Shown here: in pieces, positions 52,286-62,762 of the stretch
Layout: every line of letters begins with the position of its first letter
How positions within the stretch are numbered: position 1 is the stretch's first letter
Assembly (NCBI GenBank): GCA_010671905.1
Contig: JAAHII010000001.1
Location: forward strand, 2,728,001-2,792,000
DNA: 64,000 nt
Origin: Leptolyngbya sp. SIOISBB
GTDB taxonomy: Bacteria; Cyanobacteriota; Cyanobacteriia; Phormidesmidales; Phormidesmidaceae
Direction: 5' to 3'
The notes under the pieces: model-generated
What the model was told of the DNA's origin: nothing
The model's input: the letters and a program-made list of their open reading frames with translations, nothing else
Databases searched by the model: none
Made by a program: the position numbers and the translations under genes

Positions 52286-53227
52286 CTAACTGGCTTTTAA
52301 TCTGGAAGCAGAAAGGGCGGATAGAACATAGCGACAGATGCCCGCAAAATTACCTTGATAAAAACTCATTTGACATTGCAAGGCGAGATCGGACTGATGT
52401 AAGCCATGGGCAAAACAATGCTGCAGCATGCGCTTAAGGGTACCCAAGCTGAATTTGGTGAGTAGAAAAGGTTGTTGCCACCAGGGAACATCGAGCATCA
52501 TGAGTTGGCAGGTACATAGCCCGTAACGGTGGGTCAGCCGTAATAAATACTCTCGTTCTAGACGCGCTGCCGGGATGTAGTGCTGAATTTGCATGGCGGG
52601 GTTGTAATAGATTTCCCAGCCGTTTTTGGCTAGACGCAGGGAGATTTCATAGTCGTCTCCCCCCTGCGAAATCCTTACTAAGGTGCGGGGAATGCAGGCT
52701 AGCCAAGCCGATCGCCGGACGACCAAGCCTGCTCCTGCTGGCAAAATCTGGCGCTCTGGGTGAAGGCGATAGGGTTCAGAGCCGTAGTTTTGCAGGGCTA
52801 AAAACTTAGAGATCGATTTGATCGGCATTGCTGGCGGCTGCTCAAAAGCGGCTTCGGTTTTGCCACCGTAGGCTCCGACTTGGGGATGTTCTTGTCCAAA
52901 CTGGACGGCGGCGGCGACCCAGTCTACAGCAGGCCAATTGTCATCATCCAGGAAGCCGACTAAGGTGCCCGTAGCGTGATCAACACCGCATTGACGCGCA
53001 AAGGCAAGGCCTTGTTGGGGTTCAAAAACGTAGCTCAGCGACACGTCCGATCGCCAAGAAGCTTGATATTGCTGGGCAATCTCGGCGGTTTCGTCCTGAC
53101 TGTTGTTATCCACAATGATGACTTCCCATTGCAGATCGTTAGGGGCGACTTGATCCCGTAGGTGCGCTAATACCGCCGGCAGCCGCTCGGCGCCGTTATA
53201 AGTAGGGATCACAACCGATAAATCCAC
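52286..53227 (-). CDS. Family-2 glycosyltransferase
   Basis: 313 residues from a GTG preceded by GGAGACAAGG. GT-A motifs are MDLSVVIPTYNGAERLPAVL, EVIIVDNNSQDETAEIAQQY, the GTLVGFLDDDNWPAVDWVAA acidic motif and the acceptor-side GGDDYEISLRLAKNGWEIYY. The Trp/Pro-rich C-terminal part differs from the two AT-rich glycosyltransferases downstream, and its base composition matches the chromosome, so it is probably the resident gene of this small polysaccharide-type cluster. It resembles glycosyltransferases of cyanobacterial exopolysaccharide loci, without enough evidence for a specific name. Confidence 0.87.
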   Translation of the reverse strand: MDLSVVIPTYNGAERLPAVLAHLRDQVAPNDLQWEVIIVDNNSQDETAEIAQQYQASWRSDVSLSYVFEPQQGLAFARQCGVDHATGTLVGFLDDDNWPAVDWVAAAVQFGQEHPQVGAYGGKTEAAFEQPPAMPIKSISKFLALQNYGSEPYRLHPERQILPAGAGLVVRRSAWLACIPRTLVRISQGGDDYEISLRLAKNGWEIYYNPAMQIQHYIPAARLEREYLLRLTHRYGLCTCQLMMLDVPWWQQPFLLTKFSLGTLKRMLQHCFAHGLHQSDLALQCQMSFYQGNFAGICRYVLSALSASRLKAS

Positions 53228-53462
53228 GGCCTTGTCTCCATCAGGCTCAATGCAATCGCACCCCGAAGCAGTTTGCTCTCAGGCTAACGCTATCGAGAAC
53301 GACAAAATAGCGGCACGCGCGACCAAAGAGGAGCGGATGGCAATCTACCTGAGAAAACCTGCTTGCCTTTAAAGTTCCCAGTTGTGGTCGACAATCTACT
53401 GAGACACTATTTGTCAACGATGGTGGCGAGTCTAAACGGCGATGTGAAAAGCGACTTGCTCC

Positions 53463-56138
53463 CTACACAGCCGGGGCTGCGGCCGTTGGGGCTGTCGCCT
53501 CAACGACCTCATCGGGTATGACTGGGCGGAAGACTAGGGCACCTTCACGGCAACTGACTTGTACGGTGCTACCTTCGGGAAAGGCTTCTTCTAAAATCTT
53601 GGTGGCAATGGGATTTTCGAGTTCTTTTTGAATGGCGCGTTTGAGGGGGCGAGCACCGTACACCGGGTCATACCCGACCTTAGCAATGTGTTCGATCGCG
53701 GCCTTGGACAACGACAGCGATAGTTTTTGGTCGGCTAATCGCTGCTCGATGCGACGCACTTGAATGGAGACAATGGCGCGTAACTGCTCTTGCCGGAGGG
53801 GATGGAACAAGATGAGGTCATCCACTCGATTCAAAAATTCTGGGCGGAAGTGGCTGCGGAGCGCTTTGAGCACCAGATCGCGCATTTCGTCGTAGCGATT
53901 ATCATCGCCAGCAACTTCGAGAATGTGATCGCTGCCGATGTTGCTGGTCATGATCACAACGGTATTGCTGAAATCGACCAGATGTCCCTGGGCATCAGTG
54001 ATGCGACCATCGTCTAGCACTTGCAGCAGAATGTTGAAAACATCAGGATGAGCTTTTTCAACTTCATCTAGCAAGACGACGGAATAGGGATGGCGCCGTA
54101 CCGCTTCGGAAAGCTGACCGCCTTCTTCATAGCCCACATAGCCGGGAGGAGCCCCGACTAAACGCGCGACGGCATGCTTTTCCATGTACTCCGACATGTC
54201 GATGCGGATTAGGGCTTCTTCGGTGTCAAACATGAAGGCGGCGAGGGCACGAGCGAGTTCGGTTTTACCGACCCCCGTGGGTCCCATAAACAAGAAGGAG
54301 CCCAGTGGCCGACCAGGATCATTCATGCCGGCCCGAGCCCGACGAATTGCCGCAGCCACGGCAGCAACGGCTTCCTCTTGGCCAATCACGCGCGCATGGA
54401 GGTGGCCTTCTAATTGCAGCAGCTTTTGTCGCTCGGATGCCATCAGACGATTAACTGGAATCCCAGTCCACTTGGCGACGATTTCAGCGATATCGGCTTC
54501 CAGGACTTGTTCACGGAGTAGGGTTTTGCCCTGAGCCTGGATTTCCAGCAGCTGGGCTTCCTTTGCGTCCAGTTCGCGCTGTACCGCTTCCAGCTTGCCG
54601 TATTTGAGTTGAGCCGCCTTGTTCAGGTCATAGGCCCGTTCCGCCTGATCGACCTGTAAACGCAGATGTTCCTCTTCTTCCTTTAGGGCGTTAATGGCTT
54701 CCAGTGTTTGCTTTTCGGTTTGCCACTGGCCGCTGAACTGCGCTTGCCGCTCAGACAGGTCGTCAATCTCTTCTTTGATGCGAGCTAAGCGTTCTTGGGC
54801 CGTTCGGTAGGCGGCGCCAGAAGAGGCATCCTCACTCTCCAAGGAAAGTTGCTCCATCTGGAGCTGCATCAGGCGGCGATCTATGACTTCCAGTTCCTCC
54901 GGTTTCGAGGTGATTTCCATCTTGAGCTTGGCTGCCGCTTCGTCCACCAAATCAATCGCTTTGTCGGGCAAAAAGCGATCGCTGATGTAGCGATCGGACA
55001 TCACCGCTGCCGCCACGAGAGCGGAGTCCGCAATTTTCACCCCATGGTGCACTTCATAGCGTTCCTTCAGTCCCCGCAGAATGGAGATCGTATCGTCGGC
55101 GGTCGGTTGCTCGACATAGACCTGCTGAAACCGCCGTTCTAGGGCGGCGTCTTTTTCAATATTTTTGCGGTACTCATCCAGGGTCGTCGCTCCGATGCAG
55201 CGGAGTTCACCGCGCGCCAGCATCGGTTTCAGCAGATTTCCGGCGTCCATCGTGCCCTGACCGGCCCCGGCCCCAACGACGGTGTGCAGTTCGTCGATAA
55301 ACAGCACGATTTGGCCGTCCGACTCGGTGACTTCTCGCAGGACAGAGCGGAGGCGATCTTCAAATTCGCCCCGATATTTAGCGCCAGCAATCAGCCCGCC
55401 AATGTCTAGGGAAATGAGTTGGCGATTTTTGAGAGATTCTGGCACATCACCGTTGAGGATGCGTTGCGCCAGCCCTTCGGCGATCGCGGTTTTACCCACT
55501 CCCGGTTCGCCAATCAGAACAGGATTATTTTTCGTGCGTCGTGAGAGCACCTGAATCACGCGCCGAATTTCTTCATCTCGGCCAATCACCGGATCAAGAT
55601 GGCCTTCTTTCGCCATCTCGGTGAGATCGCGACCAAATTTCTCCAGGGCTTGGTAGCGATTTTCCGGATCTTGGTCGGTGACTTTTTGGCCACCGCGAAT
55701 GGTTTTGATGGCTGTTGTCAGCTCGGCAGCACTGACCTCAAATCCCTTCAACAGGCGACGACCAATGCGTTCATCTTCGGCAAAGCCCAGTAGTAGATGC
55801 TCAACGGAGATGAACTTGTCGCTCATCTCCAAGCGAGCCGCCTCGGACTGGTCGAGCATGCGATCTAGACCTTTGCCCAAATACAGATTGCTATCGGCCG
55901 ACACGCGTACCCGAGCCTGACGCTTGGCAAAGGTTTCGAGTTCTTGCAGCAGCAGTTCTGGATCGAGGCTCGCTTTTTGCAGAATGGTGTTGCCCAAGCC
56001 ATCCTTTTGTTCGAGCAACGCGATGATGACGTGCTCGGCCTCCAGATATTGATGAGTAAAGCGGCGAGCTACAGTTTGGGCCTCGACGATCGCATCCCAA
56101 GCTTTGGTCGTAAATTTATCCGGGTCGGTGGGCTGCAT
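53463..56138 (-). CDS. clpB: ATP-dependent disaggregase ClpB
   Basis: An 891-residue Hsp100 chaperone of normal length. The Clp-N repeat domain (about 1-145) begins [23 protein letters not shown]1 has Walker A GEPGVGKT (210-217) and Walker [21 protein letters not shown]. The middle coiled-coil domain (about 410-530) includes [20 protein letters not shown], typical of ClpB rather than ClpC. NBD2 has [14 protein letters not shown] (about 615-628) and [20 protein letters not shown]. No ClpP-binding IGF loop is seen. It rescues aggregated proteins with DnaK/DnaJ, which are also encoded at this end of the window. It ends 236 bp before the glycosyltransferase cluster. Confidence 0.97.
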   Translation of the reverse strand: MQPTDPDKFTTKAWDAIVEAQTVARRFTHQYLEAEHVIIALLEQKDGLGNTILQKASLDPELLLQELETFAKRQARVRVSADSNLYLGKGLDRMLDQSEAARLEMSDKFISVEHLLLGFAEDERIGRRLLKGFEVSAAELTTAIKTIRGGQKVTDQDPENRYQALEKFGRDLTEMAKEGHLDPVIGRDEEIRRVIQVLSRRTKNNPVLIGEPGVGKTAIAEGLAQRILNGDVPESLKNRQLISLDIGGLIAGAKYRGEFEDRLRSVLREVTESDGQIVLFIDELHTVVGAGAGQGTMDAGNLLKPMLARGELRCIGATTLDEYRKNIEKDAALERRFQQVYVEQPTADDTISILRGLKERYEVHHGVKIADSALVAAAVMSDRYISDRFLPDKAIDLVDEAAAKLKMEITSKPEELEVIDRRLMQLQMEQLSLESEDASSGAAYRTAQERLARIKEEIDDLSERQAQFSGQWQTEKQTLEAINALKEEEEHLRLQVDQAERAYDLNKAAQLKYGKLEAVQRELDAKEAQLLEIQAQGKTLLREQVLEADIAEIVAKWTGIPVNRLMASERQKLLQLEGHLHARVIGQEEAVAAVAAAIRRARAGMNDPGRPLGSFLFMGPTGVGKTELARALAAFMFDTEEALIRIDMSEYMEKHAVARLVGAPPGYVGYEEGGQLSEAVRRHPYSVVLLDEVEKAHPDVFNILLQVLDDGRITDAQGHLVDFSNTVVIMTSNIGSDHILEVAGDDNRYDEMRDLVLKALRSHFRPEFLNRVDDLILFHPLRQEQLRAIVSIQVRRIEQRLADQKLSLSLSKAAIEHIAKVGYDPVYGARPLKRAIQKELENPIATKILEEAFPEGSTVQVSCREGALVFRPVIPDEVVEATAPTAAAPAV

Positions 56139-56378
56139 GACAGGGTAGGTAAGACGGGCGGATCTAGGTACAAATCCCTAGGTATTTCAGTGTATCAGGC
56201 TATCTGAATAGGGCACTTTTCGAGCAGCATGATGTTGTCAAACGCTGCGGACAATCAGGCATTGAGGTCGAGGAAGCGGGAGGCCAGTAGCCAGGGTTGT
56301 GGCGCTGTCAGATTCGGTTTCTTCAGTTCCACTGTTGCCCCCGGTTACTGATTCGCGCCGAAGTTTCAGAGCAGAGAA

Positions 56379-56813
56379 CTAACTGACGGCTTGAGCTGCG
56401 GGCTGGGCTGCTTTCTGTACGGATCCTTGGGTTCCAAGTTGAATCAACTCCACCTTGTAGCCATCGGGATCTTGCACAAAGGCGATGACCGTGGAGCCAT
56501 GTTTCATCGGGCCGGGTTCGCGGACGACGTTACCCCCTTGGTCTTTGATGGTTTCACAGGTGCCGTAGATATCATCAACCCCCAGGGCAATATGACCATA
56601 ACCATCGCCTAAGTCGTACTTCTCAGTGCCCCAGTTGTAGGTCAGTTCTAGGACACTGTGCTCAGACTCGTCACCATAACCGACAAACGCCAGGGTGAAT
56701 TTGCCCCCAGGGTAGTCTTTTTGACGGAGCAGCTTCATGCCTAAGATGTCGCAGTAAAACTTCAGCGACTGGTCGAGATTGCCGACGCGAAGCATAGTGT
56801 GCAGAAGTCTCAT
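56379..56813 (-). CDS. gloA: Lactoylglutathione lyase (glyoxalase I)
   Basis: About 144 residues from [29 protein letters not shown] upstream supports this ATG over one five codons earlier. The family pattern is complete: [40 protein letters not shown] and [14 protein letters not shown], including the metal ligands His (LLHTML), Glu (LELTYNWG), His (YGHIALG) and Glu (KVELIQ). It converts the glutathione hemithioacetal of methylglyoxal to S-lactoylglutathione. The Ala/Gln tail is an ordinary low-complexity extension. Confidence 0.95.
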   Translation of the reverse strand: MRLLHTMLRVGNLDQSLKFYCDILGMKLLRQKDYPGGKFTLAFVGYGDESEHSVLELTYNWGTEKYDLGDGYGHIALGVDDIYGTCETIKDQGGNVVREPGPMKHGSTVIAFVQDPDGYKVELIQLGTQGSVQKAAQPAAQAVS

Positions 56814-56965
56814 CAGGTCACCTCTCAATACGATTCAATGGTTCTTTCCTCAAGTATAGAGAGATAGCGTAAGTGCTGCCTGGAGAGCCTGGGTGAGAGG
56901 GGATGAGGGCGTTGGGTGTGAAGGTAAAAGTTGCGGCGGTGTTTGAGAAAACTGCATGCTTTACG

Positions 56966-57670
56966 TTATTTGCCAAAGCGCAGCCAATATTTCAGAGCGT
57001 AGCCGATGAGGACGAAGAAGGCGATCGCGGCGGCACCCATCCCAATGGGACTCGGCACCCAAAAGTCGGCTTCGATGTCGTTGATTTCTCCCGGTACGAG
57101 AGCCCATTGAGCTGAGGAGAGCAGCTCACCGGTCAGTGACCTGACCCAAGGAGCAGTGATTTGCACGTGCCCGGTCAATAACTGCTGTCCTTGCAACAAC
57201 GGCAGTCGGGTCTCAGTGAGGTCAGGCACTGCTGTCAGGTCAAAACGGAGGTTGATGTGATTGAAAATAATGCCAAACCAGTTGTTTTGATGTAAGGAAA
57301 GCTGAGCTGCGACTGGCTCTCCTCCGAGCAAGGTAAATGGTGTTGCCGATTCTTGAGGGACAAAAAATTCGTTGAACTTGGTTTCAAGTTCTCGCCCATT
57401 GTTGAACGGAATGGTCATCTCTAAGGTTTGCTCATCTAAAAAGCGCGTGGTGCCGCCAACGGCGGCGGTGCGATCGCGCAAGACTTGTAAACCTTGGACC
57501 CACTCAGCGTTGGTGGCCACTTCTGCCCCGCGCCAGTGCAGCCGGTGCTGCAGTTGTCCGTGAGTTTGACTGTCAAACTGAATATCGAGGTCGTATTGCA
57601 AACAGCCCGTCAAGAGCAACAGGCAGCCAATGATCGCCAATCGCCAGACGGTTTTAAGCCAGCGCGTCAT
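56966..57670 (-). CDS. DUF3153-family lipoprotein
   Basis: A 234-residue lipoprotein. The signal LAIIGCLLLLTGC ends with a lipobox Cys near residue 23. The DUF3153 domain follows (CLQYDLDIQFDSQTHGQLQH, IPFNNGRELETKFNEFF), then a C-terminal membrane helix (MGAAAIAFFVLIGYALKYWL). Lipid anchor plus C-terminal helix means both ends sit at the membrane with a periplasmic beta domain between. The family is conserved in cyanobacteria, and its function is not established. Confidence 0.88.
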   Translation of the reverse strand: MTRWLKTVWRLAIIGCLLLLTGCLQYDLDIQFDSQTHGQLQHRLHWRGAEVATNAEWVQGLQVLRDRTAAVGGTTRFLDEQTLEMTIPFNNGRELETKFNEFFVPQESATPFTLLGGEPVAAQLSLHQNNWFGIIFNHINLRFDLTAVPDLTETRLPLLQGQQLLTGHVQITAPWVRSLTGELLSSAQWALVPGEINDIEADFWVPSPIGMGAAAIAFFVLIGYALKYWLRFGK

Positions 57671-57836
57671 TCTTTTTCAGTGCTCGCAAAGATTAACAAG
57701 CATTATCGGTGAAGCGAGCCTCTAAAACAATTCACGGCTTCTCTAAAAGCGGCAGGGCGTCTGGGCAAATCAATCCTCAATGCTGCTACCCTAGTACCCT
57801 CACTGCAACGTTTCGCTAAATCTCACGGGATGAGAC

Positions 57837-58169
57837 TCACCCCGCGCCGCAGCAATGATCAATACCCAGGCTATCAAGCAGCAAATCACTGACGGCATTG
57901 GCGATCGCAAACTCCCCATAAAAACTTTTAGAAAAGTCAAATGCCTGCATTTCTGTCAGCACTGCCAACACTAGCGAGCCCAAGTCGTTTTCTCCTTCCA
58001 TGCGGTGTCGGACAAAGACCTTAGAAGCTCGCTCAGCAATATCCGCATTCACCGCTTCGGGTGGAAACTCGGTATTGAGCCACTCATGCAAGGTGGCTTT
58101 GAGCCATCTGCCCTCTTGTTCAGGGTTATCGGCCGGGGGTAATACGATGGGTTCAACAGGTTCAGCCAT
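57837..58169 (-). CDS. Conserved-looking hypothetical protein (110 aa)
   Basis: About 110 residues from MAEPVEPIVLPPADNPEQEG. An ATG 13 codons upstream is also possible. The protein is helical (WLKATLHEWLNTEFPPEAVN, LGSLVLAVLTEMQAFDFSKS) and ends DSLGIDHCCGAG, whose Cys pair could bind metal or be redox-active. There is no signal peptide or membrane segment. I do not recognise a named domain. It ends 166 bp before the DUF3153 gene and starts 107 bp after the peroxiredoxin-like gene. Confidence 0.7.
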   Translation of the reverse strand: MAEPVEPIVLPPADNPEQEGRWLKATLHEWLNTEFPPEAVNADIAERASKVFVRHRMEGENDLGSLVLAVLTEMQAFDFSKSFYGEFAIANAVSDLLLDSLGIDHCCGAG

Positions 58170-58276
58170 GAAAATTAGATCAGCGCAAGTGACTTTAGGG
58201 GAGCACAATCTGCGCCAAGCGCAGCAGAACTATGCTTTTGATCATGCCAAATTTTTCCCCATTTGCCTTAACTTTT

Positions 58277-58927
58277 TTAAAACTCCTCATGGTGTGAGCA
58301 TGTGACATGCTCACTTGCTGGGCTCCCTGAACCCATCAACGATTCGTCAGTACCGGCGTGATTTAGTCCGTTAGCAGGGTCGATAAGGTGTAGAGCAGGT
58401 GCAACGGTGCGGCGTTGTAGTCCAAAAAACGAAAAATGGTGCCAATAACGCAGGCGGCCATATTTATCCAACACAAACTGGGCCGACAACGGTGCTCCCA
58501 GCGCTTGACCGGTGCCGTATTGGCGAAAGACTTCACAAAACGGATCGCAGAGTAAAGGCGGTTGTAAGTTCAGATCAGTTTTCACAACCTGGCTTTGAGC
58601 CAGTGTCGTGCTCGTAAGCAAAATCAGCTGTGCACCTGCCGCCGCAAACTTGTTATATGCCTCATTCATTGCCACCAGATGAGGAAAACACAAGGGGCAA
58701 TAATGCCGCTCGGTGAAAATGCGCGTGAACGCCAAGACCACCGGACGTTCGCCCCAGTGTTGAGATAAGCGATAGGGCTGGCGCGTGCCCGCCTCGATCA
58801 GGGTAAAGTCGGGAGCGCGATCGCCGAGTTGAAACCGATGGCTCGCTGGGATCGGAATAAAGTTACGCCAAAAGCGCTCACTAATTAAGGATGATGTCGG
58901 TGCTTGAGGGTTCGCAAGTCCAGTCAT
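58277..58927 (-). CDS. Peroxiredoxin-like (AhpC/TSA) protein
   Basis: About 216 residues from MTGLANPQAPTSSLISERFW. The thioredoxin-fold AhpC/TSA core is visible: FQLGDRAPDFTLIEAGTRQP, VVLAFTRIFTERHYCPLCFP (Cys pair CxxC at the peroxidatic position), LILLTSTTLAQSQ, FVLDKYGRLRYWHHFSFFG. The CPLC motif, rather than the TxxC of true 2-Cys peroxiredoxins, suggests a thiol-disulfide or atypical peroxidase role. The His/Cys tail EHVTCSHHEEF overlaps a perfect palindrome at 58294-58314. It lies about 190 bp downstream of a 2-Cys peroxiredoxin in the same direction. Confidence 0.82.
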   Translation of the reverse strand: MTGLANPQAPTSSLISERFWRNFIPIPASHRFQLGDRAPDFTLIEAGTRQPYRLSQHWGERPVVLAFTRIFTERHYCPLCFPHLVAMNEAYNKFAAAGAQLILLTSTTLAQSQVVKTDLNLQPPLLCDPFCEVFRQYGTGQALGAPLSAQFVLDKYGRLRYWHHFSFFGLQRRTVAPALHLIDPANGLNHAGTDESLMGSGSPASEHVTCSHHEEF

Positions 58928-59113
58928 GAGGGCGGCAAAATCGCAATCGCGGCAGAGGAACAAGTGGGCTGAGCGGGCAACACTGATGCATGGACTGAGG
59001 TGAAAATCTACTCGCCTCGCGATCGGAATTCAGTCATGAGGTCAGTGACAGCACTGGGGTGAGATCAGACCGCATGCTGGGCCGAATCAACAACTGTAGT
59101 GATGGCGTTGAGT

Positions 59114-59719
59114 TTAAACCGCAGCAAAAAATTCCTTTGACTTGACCGGATCGGGATTCATCGTTTTTTCGCCAGGTTGCCAGTCGGCCGGGCAAACCTC
59201 TTCAGGATGGACCTGCACATGTTGAATCGCTTGCAATACCCGCAGCGTTTCATCCACACTGCGGCCAAAAGAAAAATTGTGCACTGTGGAGTACTCAATG
59301 ACCCCTTCTTTATCGATGATAAACAGGCCTCGCAGGGCAATCCCAGCCTCTGGATCAAGGACGTTGTAAGCAGCACTAATTTCCTTCTTCAGGTCTGACA
59401 CTAGAGGATAGTTGAGGTCGCCGATACCGCCTAGTTTGCGCTCGGTTTGAATCCAGGCAAGATGAGAGAATTCGCTATCGACTGAGACGCCAAGCACTTC
59501 GGTATTGAGGTCTTTAAATTCGCCGTAGCGATCGCTAAACGCCGCAATTTCGGTTGGGCAAACAAAGGTAAAATCGAGGGGATAAAAAAATAGAACGACG
59601 TATCGGCCACGATAGTCAGACAATTTAATCGTTTTGAATTCCTGGTCGACCACTGCGGTCGCCGTAAAATCAGGCGCTGACTGGCCGACGCGAACACAAC
59701 CGTTGACTGGGTTGGTCAT
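59114..59719 (-). CDS. 2-Cys peroxiredoxin
   Basis: A 201-residue typical 2-Cys peroxiredoxin. The peroxidatic Cys54 is in [20 protein letters not shown] and the resolving Cys176 in [13 protein letters not shown]. The GGIG segment ([14 protein letters not shown]) marks the sensitive, hyperoxidation-prone type, while the canonical YF helix is replaced by a SKEFFAAV end. It reduces H2O2 and alkyl hydroperoxides with thioredoxin (or NTRC) as donor. GAGGA lies about ten bases before the ATG. A divergent 250-bp spacer separates it from the TPR lipoprotein. Confidence 0.95.
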   Translation of the reverse strand: MTNPVNGCVRVGQSAPDFTATAVVDQEFKTIKLSDYRGRYVVLFFYPLDFTFVCPTEIAAFSDRYGEFKDLNTEVLGVSVDSEFSHLAWIQTERKLGGIGDLNYPLVSDLKKEISAAYNVLDPEAGIALRGLFIIDKEGVIEYSTVHNFSFGRSVDETLRVLQAIQHVQVHPEEVCPADWQPGEKTMNPDPVKSKEFFAAV

Positions 59720-59977
59720 AGGATTTCGTCCTCACAAACGATTCTCTGTCAGAGTGCTATGAGTGCAACCCCACAACACATTGCTTATATCATAAGCATT
59801 CAGCTTTCCGGGATGGCAAGCGAGCATTCATCTGTTTACAGTTGGGCCGTATTTTCCAATGTTTAGGGCCGCCTGTGACATTTTGAGTGCTCAACTTGCG
59901 ATCGCAGTAGCACTTCACTGTTGCTCAGCAATTTTGCAAACGACCAATTGACATATTTGGTGAGGTCTTCAAAAACG

Positions 59978-60736
59978 ATGCGTCTAGCTATCGCTTACAG
60001 CCTCTGCGTCCTGACCGGTAATCTGTGGGGCTGTTCACCCCCCGCATCGCCAACGCCCTTTCAACTCGCGCTCGCGCTGGCGCCTTCGTTGCAGGAAAGT
60101 CTGACTTATCCCGGTTTTCTCGTCGATGCTCGGGGGGCGGCTGCATATCGTCAGCAAGGGCTCGTGGCACGCCAACAAGCGGACTTTGAAACCGCGATCG
60201 CAGCATTGAAAACGGCTGTTGCGCTCGATCCTGGCCATGTGCCCAGCTATGTTTTATTGGGGTGGACTCAGCATTTAGCGGGCGATCGAGATGCAGCAAT
60301 CGTCGCGCTCAACCAAGGGCTGACTCGCGATCCTGAACATATACCGGCCCTCAATGCCTTGGGTATTGCTTACCTCGTAAAGGGTGATCTGGAAGCGGCG
60401 ATCGCCACCCATACGCAAGCCAAAAACCTCAATTCTGAAAACGAAATTGCCTATTACAATCTCAGTCTGGCCTATCAACGGTTGCCGGATATCGCAGCAG
60501 CGATCGAACATGCTAATCGCGCCACTGAGTTAGAACCTTATAACCCTCACCCGTGGGTGGCTTTGGCCCTCGCTCACTGGAGTAACCAAGACTTGGATGC
60601 GACTCAAGCCGCCTATCAGCAAGCTTTGCAACTCGATGGTCGCTATTACGACGCCGATCATCTTGAACATTTGCTCAGGGCGGGGTTTAGCACCGAGCAA
60701 ATTGAGCAAGTTGATGAGATTCGCACCCAATTTTAG
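59978..60736 (+). CDS. TPR-repeat lipoprotein
   Basis: About 252 residues from MRLAIAYSLCVLTGNLWGCS. The upstream ATG at 59921 would add a polar leader and is unlikely. A lipobox-like LWGC near residue 18 suggests a lipoprotein. Four or five TPR units follow (FETAIAALKTAVALDPGHVP, RDAAIVALNQGLTRDPEHIP, LEAAIATHTQAKNLNSENEI, IAAAIEHANRATELEPYNPH), ending STEQIEQVDEIRTQF. It is probably an envelope-exposed protein-interaction scaffold with unknown partner. Confidence 0.82.
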   Translation: MRLAIAYSLCVLTGNLWGCSPPASPTPFQLALALAPSLQESLTYPGFLVDARGAAAYRQQGLVARQQADFETAIAALKTAVALDPGHVPSYVLLGWTQHLAGDRDAAIVALNQGLTRDPEHIPALNALGIAYLVKGDLEAAIATHTQAKNLNSENEIAYYNLSLAYQRLPDIAAAIEHANRATELEPYNPHPWVALALAHWSNQDLDATQAAYQQALQLDGRYYDADHLEHLLRAGFSTEQIEQVDEIRTQF

Positions 60737-60755
60737 GGCACTTCAGCTCAGCTAA

Positions 60756-60781
60756 GAGCATTTAGAAAATCCTAAACGCTC
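60756..60781. terminator. Hairpin between convergent genes
   Basis: GAGCATTTAG and CTAAACGCTC pair (one mismatch) around an AAAATC loop in the 91-bp gap between convergent genes. No T-tract is present. A bidirectional termination role is plausible. Confidence 0.4.
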
Positions 60782-60827
60782 ACCCGATCACTTCAGGCAT
60801 CAGGGGCACCTGGGTCATTCCACAAAG

Positions 60828-61601
60828 TTAGAGATAGCGATCGCGGAACTTCTCAACAATTTCTCGTAGCGGTGCATCCAAGCGTTCTAGCACTGGCTGA
60901 CGAATGTGGTCAGGGATCCCACCGTAAAAGGCTTCGGCAATACCGCCAGTAATGCAGGTGAGGGTGTCGGAGTCGCCCCCTAGGGAGACCGCGTTCCGAA
61001 TCGCATCCTCAAAATCAGTGGCATCTAAGAACGCAATGAGTGCCTCTGGTACGGTGCCTTGGCAAGACTCATTAAAGCTGTAAACCGGACGAATTTCATC
61101 AACGGTGCGCTGCAAATCGTAACCAAATCGCTCGGTCACAAATACCCGAATCTCGTCTTTGCCACGTCCTTGACGTGCTAGAAAGATGGCTGCTGCCGTA
61201 GCCTGAGCACCTTTGATACCCTCTGGATGATTGTGGGTAACTTCAGCAGTTTTCTCGGCTTCCGTCAGCACGGACTCTAATGAGGTGCCTGAAAATCCCA
61301 CTGGACTCACGCGCATCGCTGAGCCATTCCCCCAGCTGTTATAAGGGGCCACGGTGGGCGCTGCCGCCCATTGATGAAAGCGCGCGCCATAGCTACCGGT
61401 TGGGTTGGGATAACGCCAGTAGTATTTTTTGAAGGCTTTAGCATAGTCGCCTCCATGCAGTAAGACATCAGCTACTGCCACCGACAAAATCGTATCGTCG
61501 GTAAAGGTTGTCGCTTCAGTAAAGAGTGGAAAGTCTTTACAGCGACGATTCTCAAACTCGTACACCGAGCCGATCATGTCACCCGCGATCGCCCCCAACA
61601 T
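60828..61601 (-). CDS. ADP-ribosylglycohydrolase family protein
   Basis: A 257-residue DraG-type hydrolase. Dinuclear Mg/Mn ligands are recognisable: GAIAGDMIGSVYEF at the start, FTDDTILSVAVADVL with the TDD triplet, NGSAMRVSPVG, THNHPEGIKGAQATAAAIFL, and GGDSDTLTCITGGIAEAFYG near the C-terminus. Members remove ADP-ribose from proteins, nucleic acids or small molecules. In bacteria without dinitrogenase reductase ADP-ribosylation the substrate is open, and no ADP-ribosyltransferase is adjacent. It lies between a TPR lipoprotein (convergent) and dnaJ. Confidence 0.92.
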   Translation of the reverse strand: MLGAIAGDMIGSVYEFENRRCKDFPLFTEATTFTDDTILSVAVADVLLHGGDYAKAFKKYYWRYPNPTGSYGARFHQWAAAPTVAPYNSWGNGSAMRVSPVGFSGTSLESVLTEAEKTAEVTHNHPEGIKGAQATAAAIFLARQGRGKDEIRVFVTERFGYDLQRTVDEIRPVYSFNESCQGTVPEALIAFLDATDFEDAIRNAVSLGGDSDTLTCITGGIAEAFYGGIPDHIRQPVLERLDAPLREIVEKFRDRYL

Positions 61602-61720
61602 AGCGCTTTTGCTCCAATTACAACCTTCATCTACAGTGTGTCCAGCCTAGCGATTCCTTTCGCGAATAGTAGATTGTAGTGTCGGGGGACGCAATCACAC
61701 CATTATCAAGCGGCCGCTGA

Positions 61721-62686
61721 CTAGGCTTTGAGGAGGTCAGCCCGGGGATTAAAGGTTTCTAGAGATCGCAGTTCTTGATAGAGCGTGCGTTCGCGATCGC
61801 TGATTTTAGGGGGCACCGCAATATCGACTTCCATGATTTGATCCCCCCGGCGCTCACGACCAATCGGATACCCTCGGCCCGCCAGCCGGAGTCGTTTGCC
61901 CATCTGTACGCCCGGAGGCACATTCATTTGTACTGGACCATCCAGGGTTGGCACGGTGATATTGGCGCCCACCGTCGCTTCACTTGGCGTGACGGGAATC
62001 CGGCACAAAACATCGTTGTTCACCAGTTTAAAAAACGGATGGGGTTTGACCTCAATCCGGAGATAGAGATTGCCGCCGCCCATACCTTGTCCTTTTAACC
62101 GAATGCGCTGCCCCGTCACCATCCCAGGGGGCATCTCGACTTCGATGGTCCGACCATCTTCTAGGCGAATGCGCTCTTGGCCGCCGCTATAGGCGCGTTC
62201 GAGTGGCACCGTGAGCGTTGCTTCGGCATCCCGACGGTTATTATTGTTGCTGCGCGCAGCTGTTCGCGCGGCGTTAGACTGCCGCGCTGATGAGCGAGGA
62301 CCGGATTCTGGCTCTGGATTACTACGACCATTCGGATTCCGAGCCGGTTCATCACGTCGATTGAGCAGTTGATCAATAAAGGAATTGAAGTCACCTAGAT
62401 CGCTAAAGTCGATATCTTTGAAAGAAAATTTGTGACTAACGCGCTGGCGGAAGCCCTTTTGTTGCCAGAAGCTGCTGTACTGTTCATACTGCGATCGCCT
62501 ATCTGGGTCTGAGAGCACTTCATAGGCCTCACCCAAGAGTTTGAACTGTTCCTCAGCGGCTTTATCGCCTGGGTTGAGATCCGGGTGATATTTGCGTGCT
62601 TGCTGGCGAAAAGCCTGTTTGACATCAGCTGCCGTCGCGTCTTGGTCGACTCCTAAGATTTCAAAATAGTTCCGAAAGTTTTCCAT
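61721..62686 (-). CDS. dnaJ: DnaJ/CbpA-type co-chaperone
   Basis: About 321 residues from MENFRNYFEILGVDQDATAA. An ATG four codons upstream is possible. The J domain carries HPD in RQQARKYHPDLNPGDKAAEE. A linker with Arg/Asn/Ser runs follows (about 125-165). The C-terminal substrate-binding domains CTD1 and CTD2 are present (VEMPPGMVTGQRIRLKGQGM, VPPGVQMGKRLRLAGRGYPI). There is no Cys-rich zinc region, so it is CbpA-like (type II). It stimulates the ATPase of the DnaK encoded just upstream, 76 bp away on the same strand. Confidence 0.93.
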   Translation of the reverse strand: MENFRNYFEILGVDQDATAADVKQAFRQQARKYHPDLNPGDKAAEEQFKLLGEAYEVLSDPDRRSQYEQYSSFWQQKGFRQRVSHKFSFKDIDFSDLGDFNSFIDQLLNRRDEPARNPNGRSNPEPESGPRSSARQSNAARTAARSNNNNRRDAEATLTVPLERAYSGGQERIRLEDGRTIEVEMPPGMVTGQRIRLKGQGMGGGNLYLRIEVKPHPFFKLVNNDVLCRIPVTPSEATVGANITVPTLDGPVQMNVPPGVQMGKRLRLAGRGYPIGRERRGDQIMEVDIAVPPKISDRERTLYQELRSLETFNPRADLLKA

Positions 62687-62762
62687 AAACGCAGACAAAA
62701 TGCCGACTCACTGCTGTGAGCCCATCAGTACATGAGGTCAAGACAACTGTCAATCAGCAGGG

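Noticed and set aside
58294-58314. 21-bp perfect palindrome GTGAGCATGTGACATGCTCAC as an operator
   Set aside because: It lies inside the 3' end of the peroxiredoxin-like coding sequence; it could be a terminator stem or chance, and I cannot support a regulatory role.
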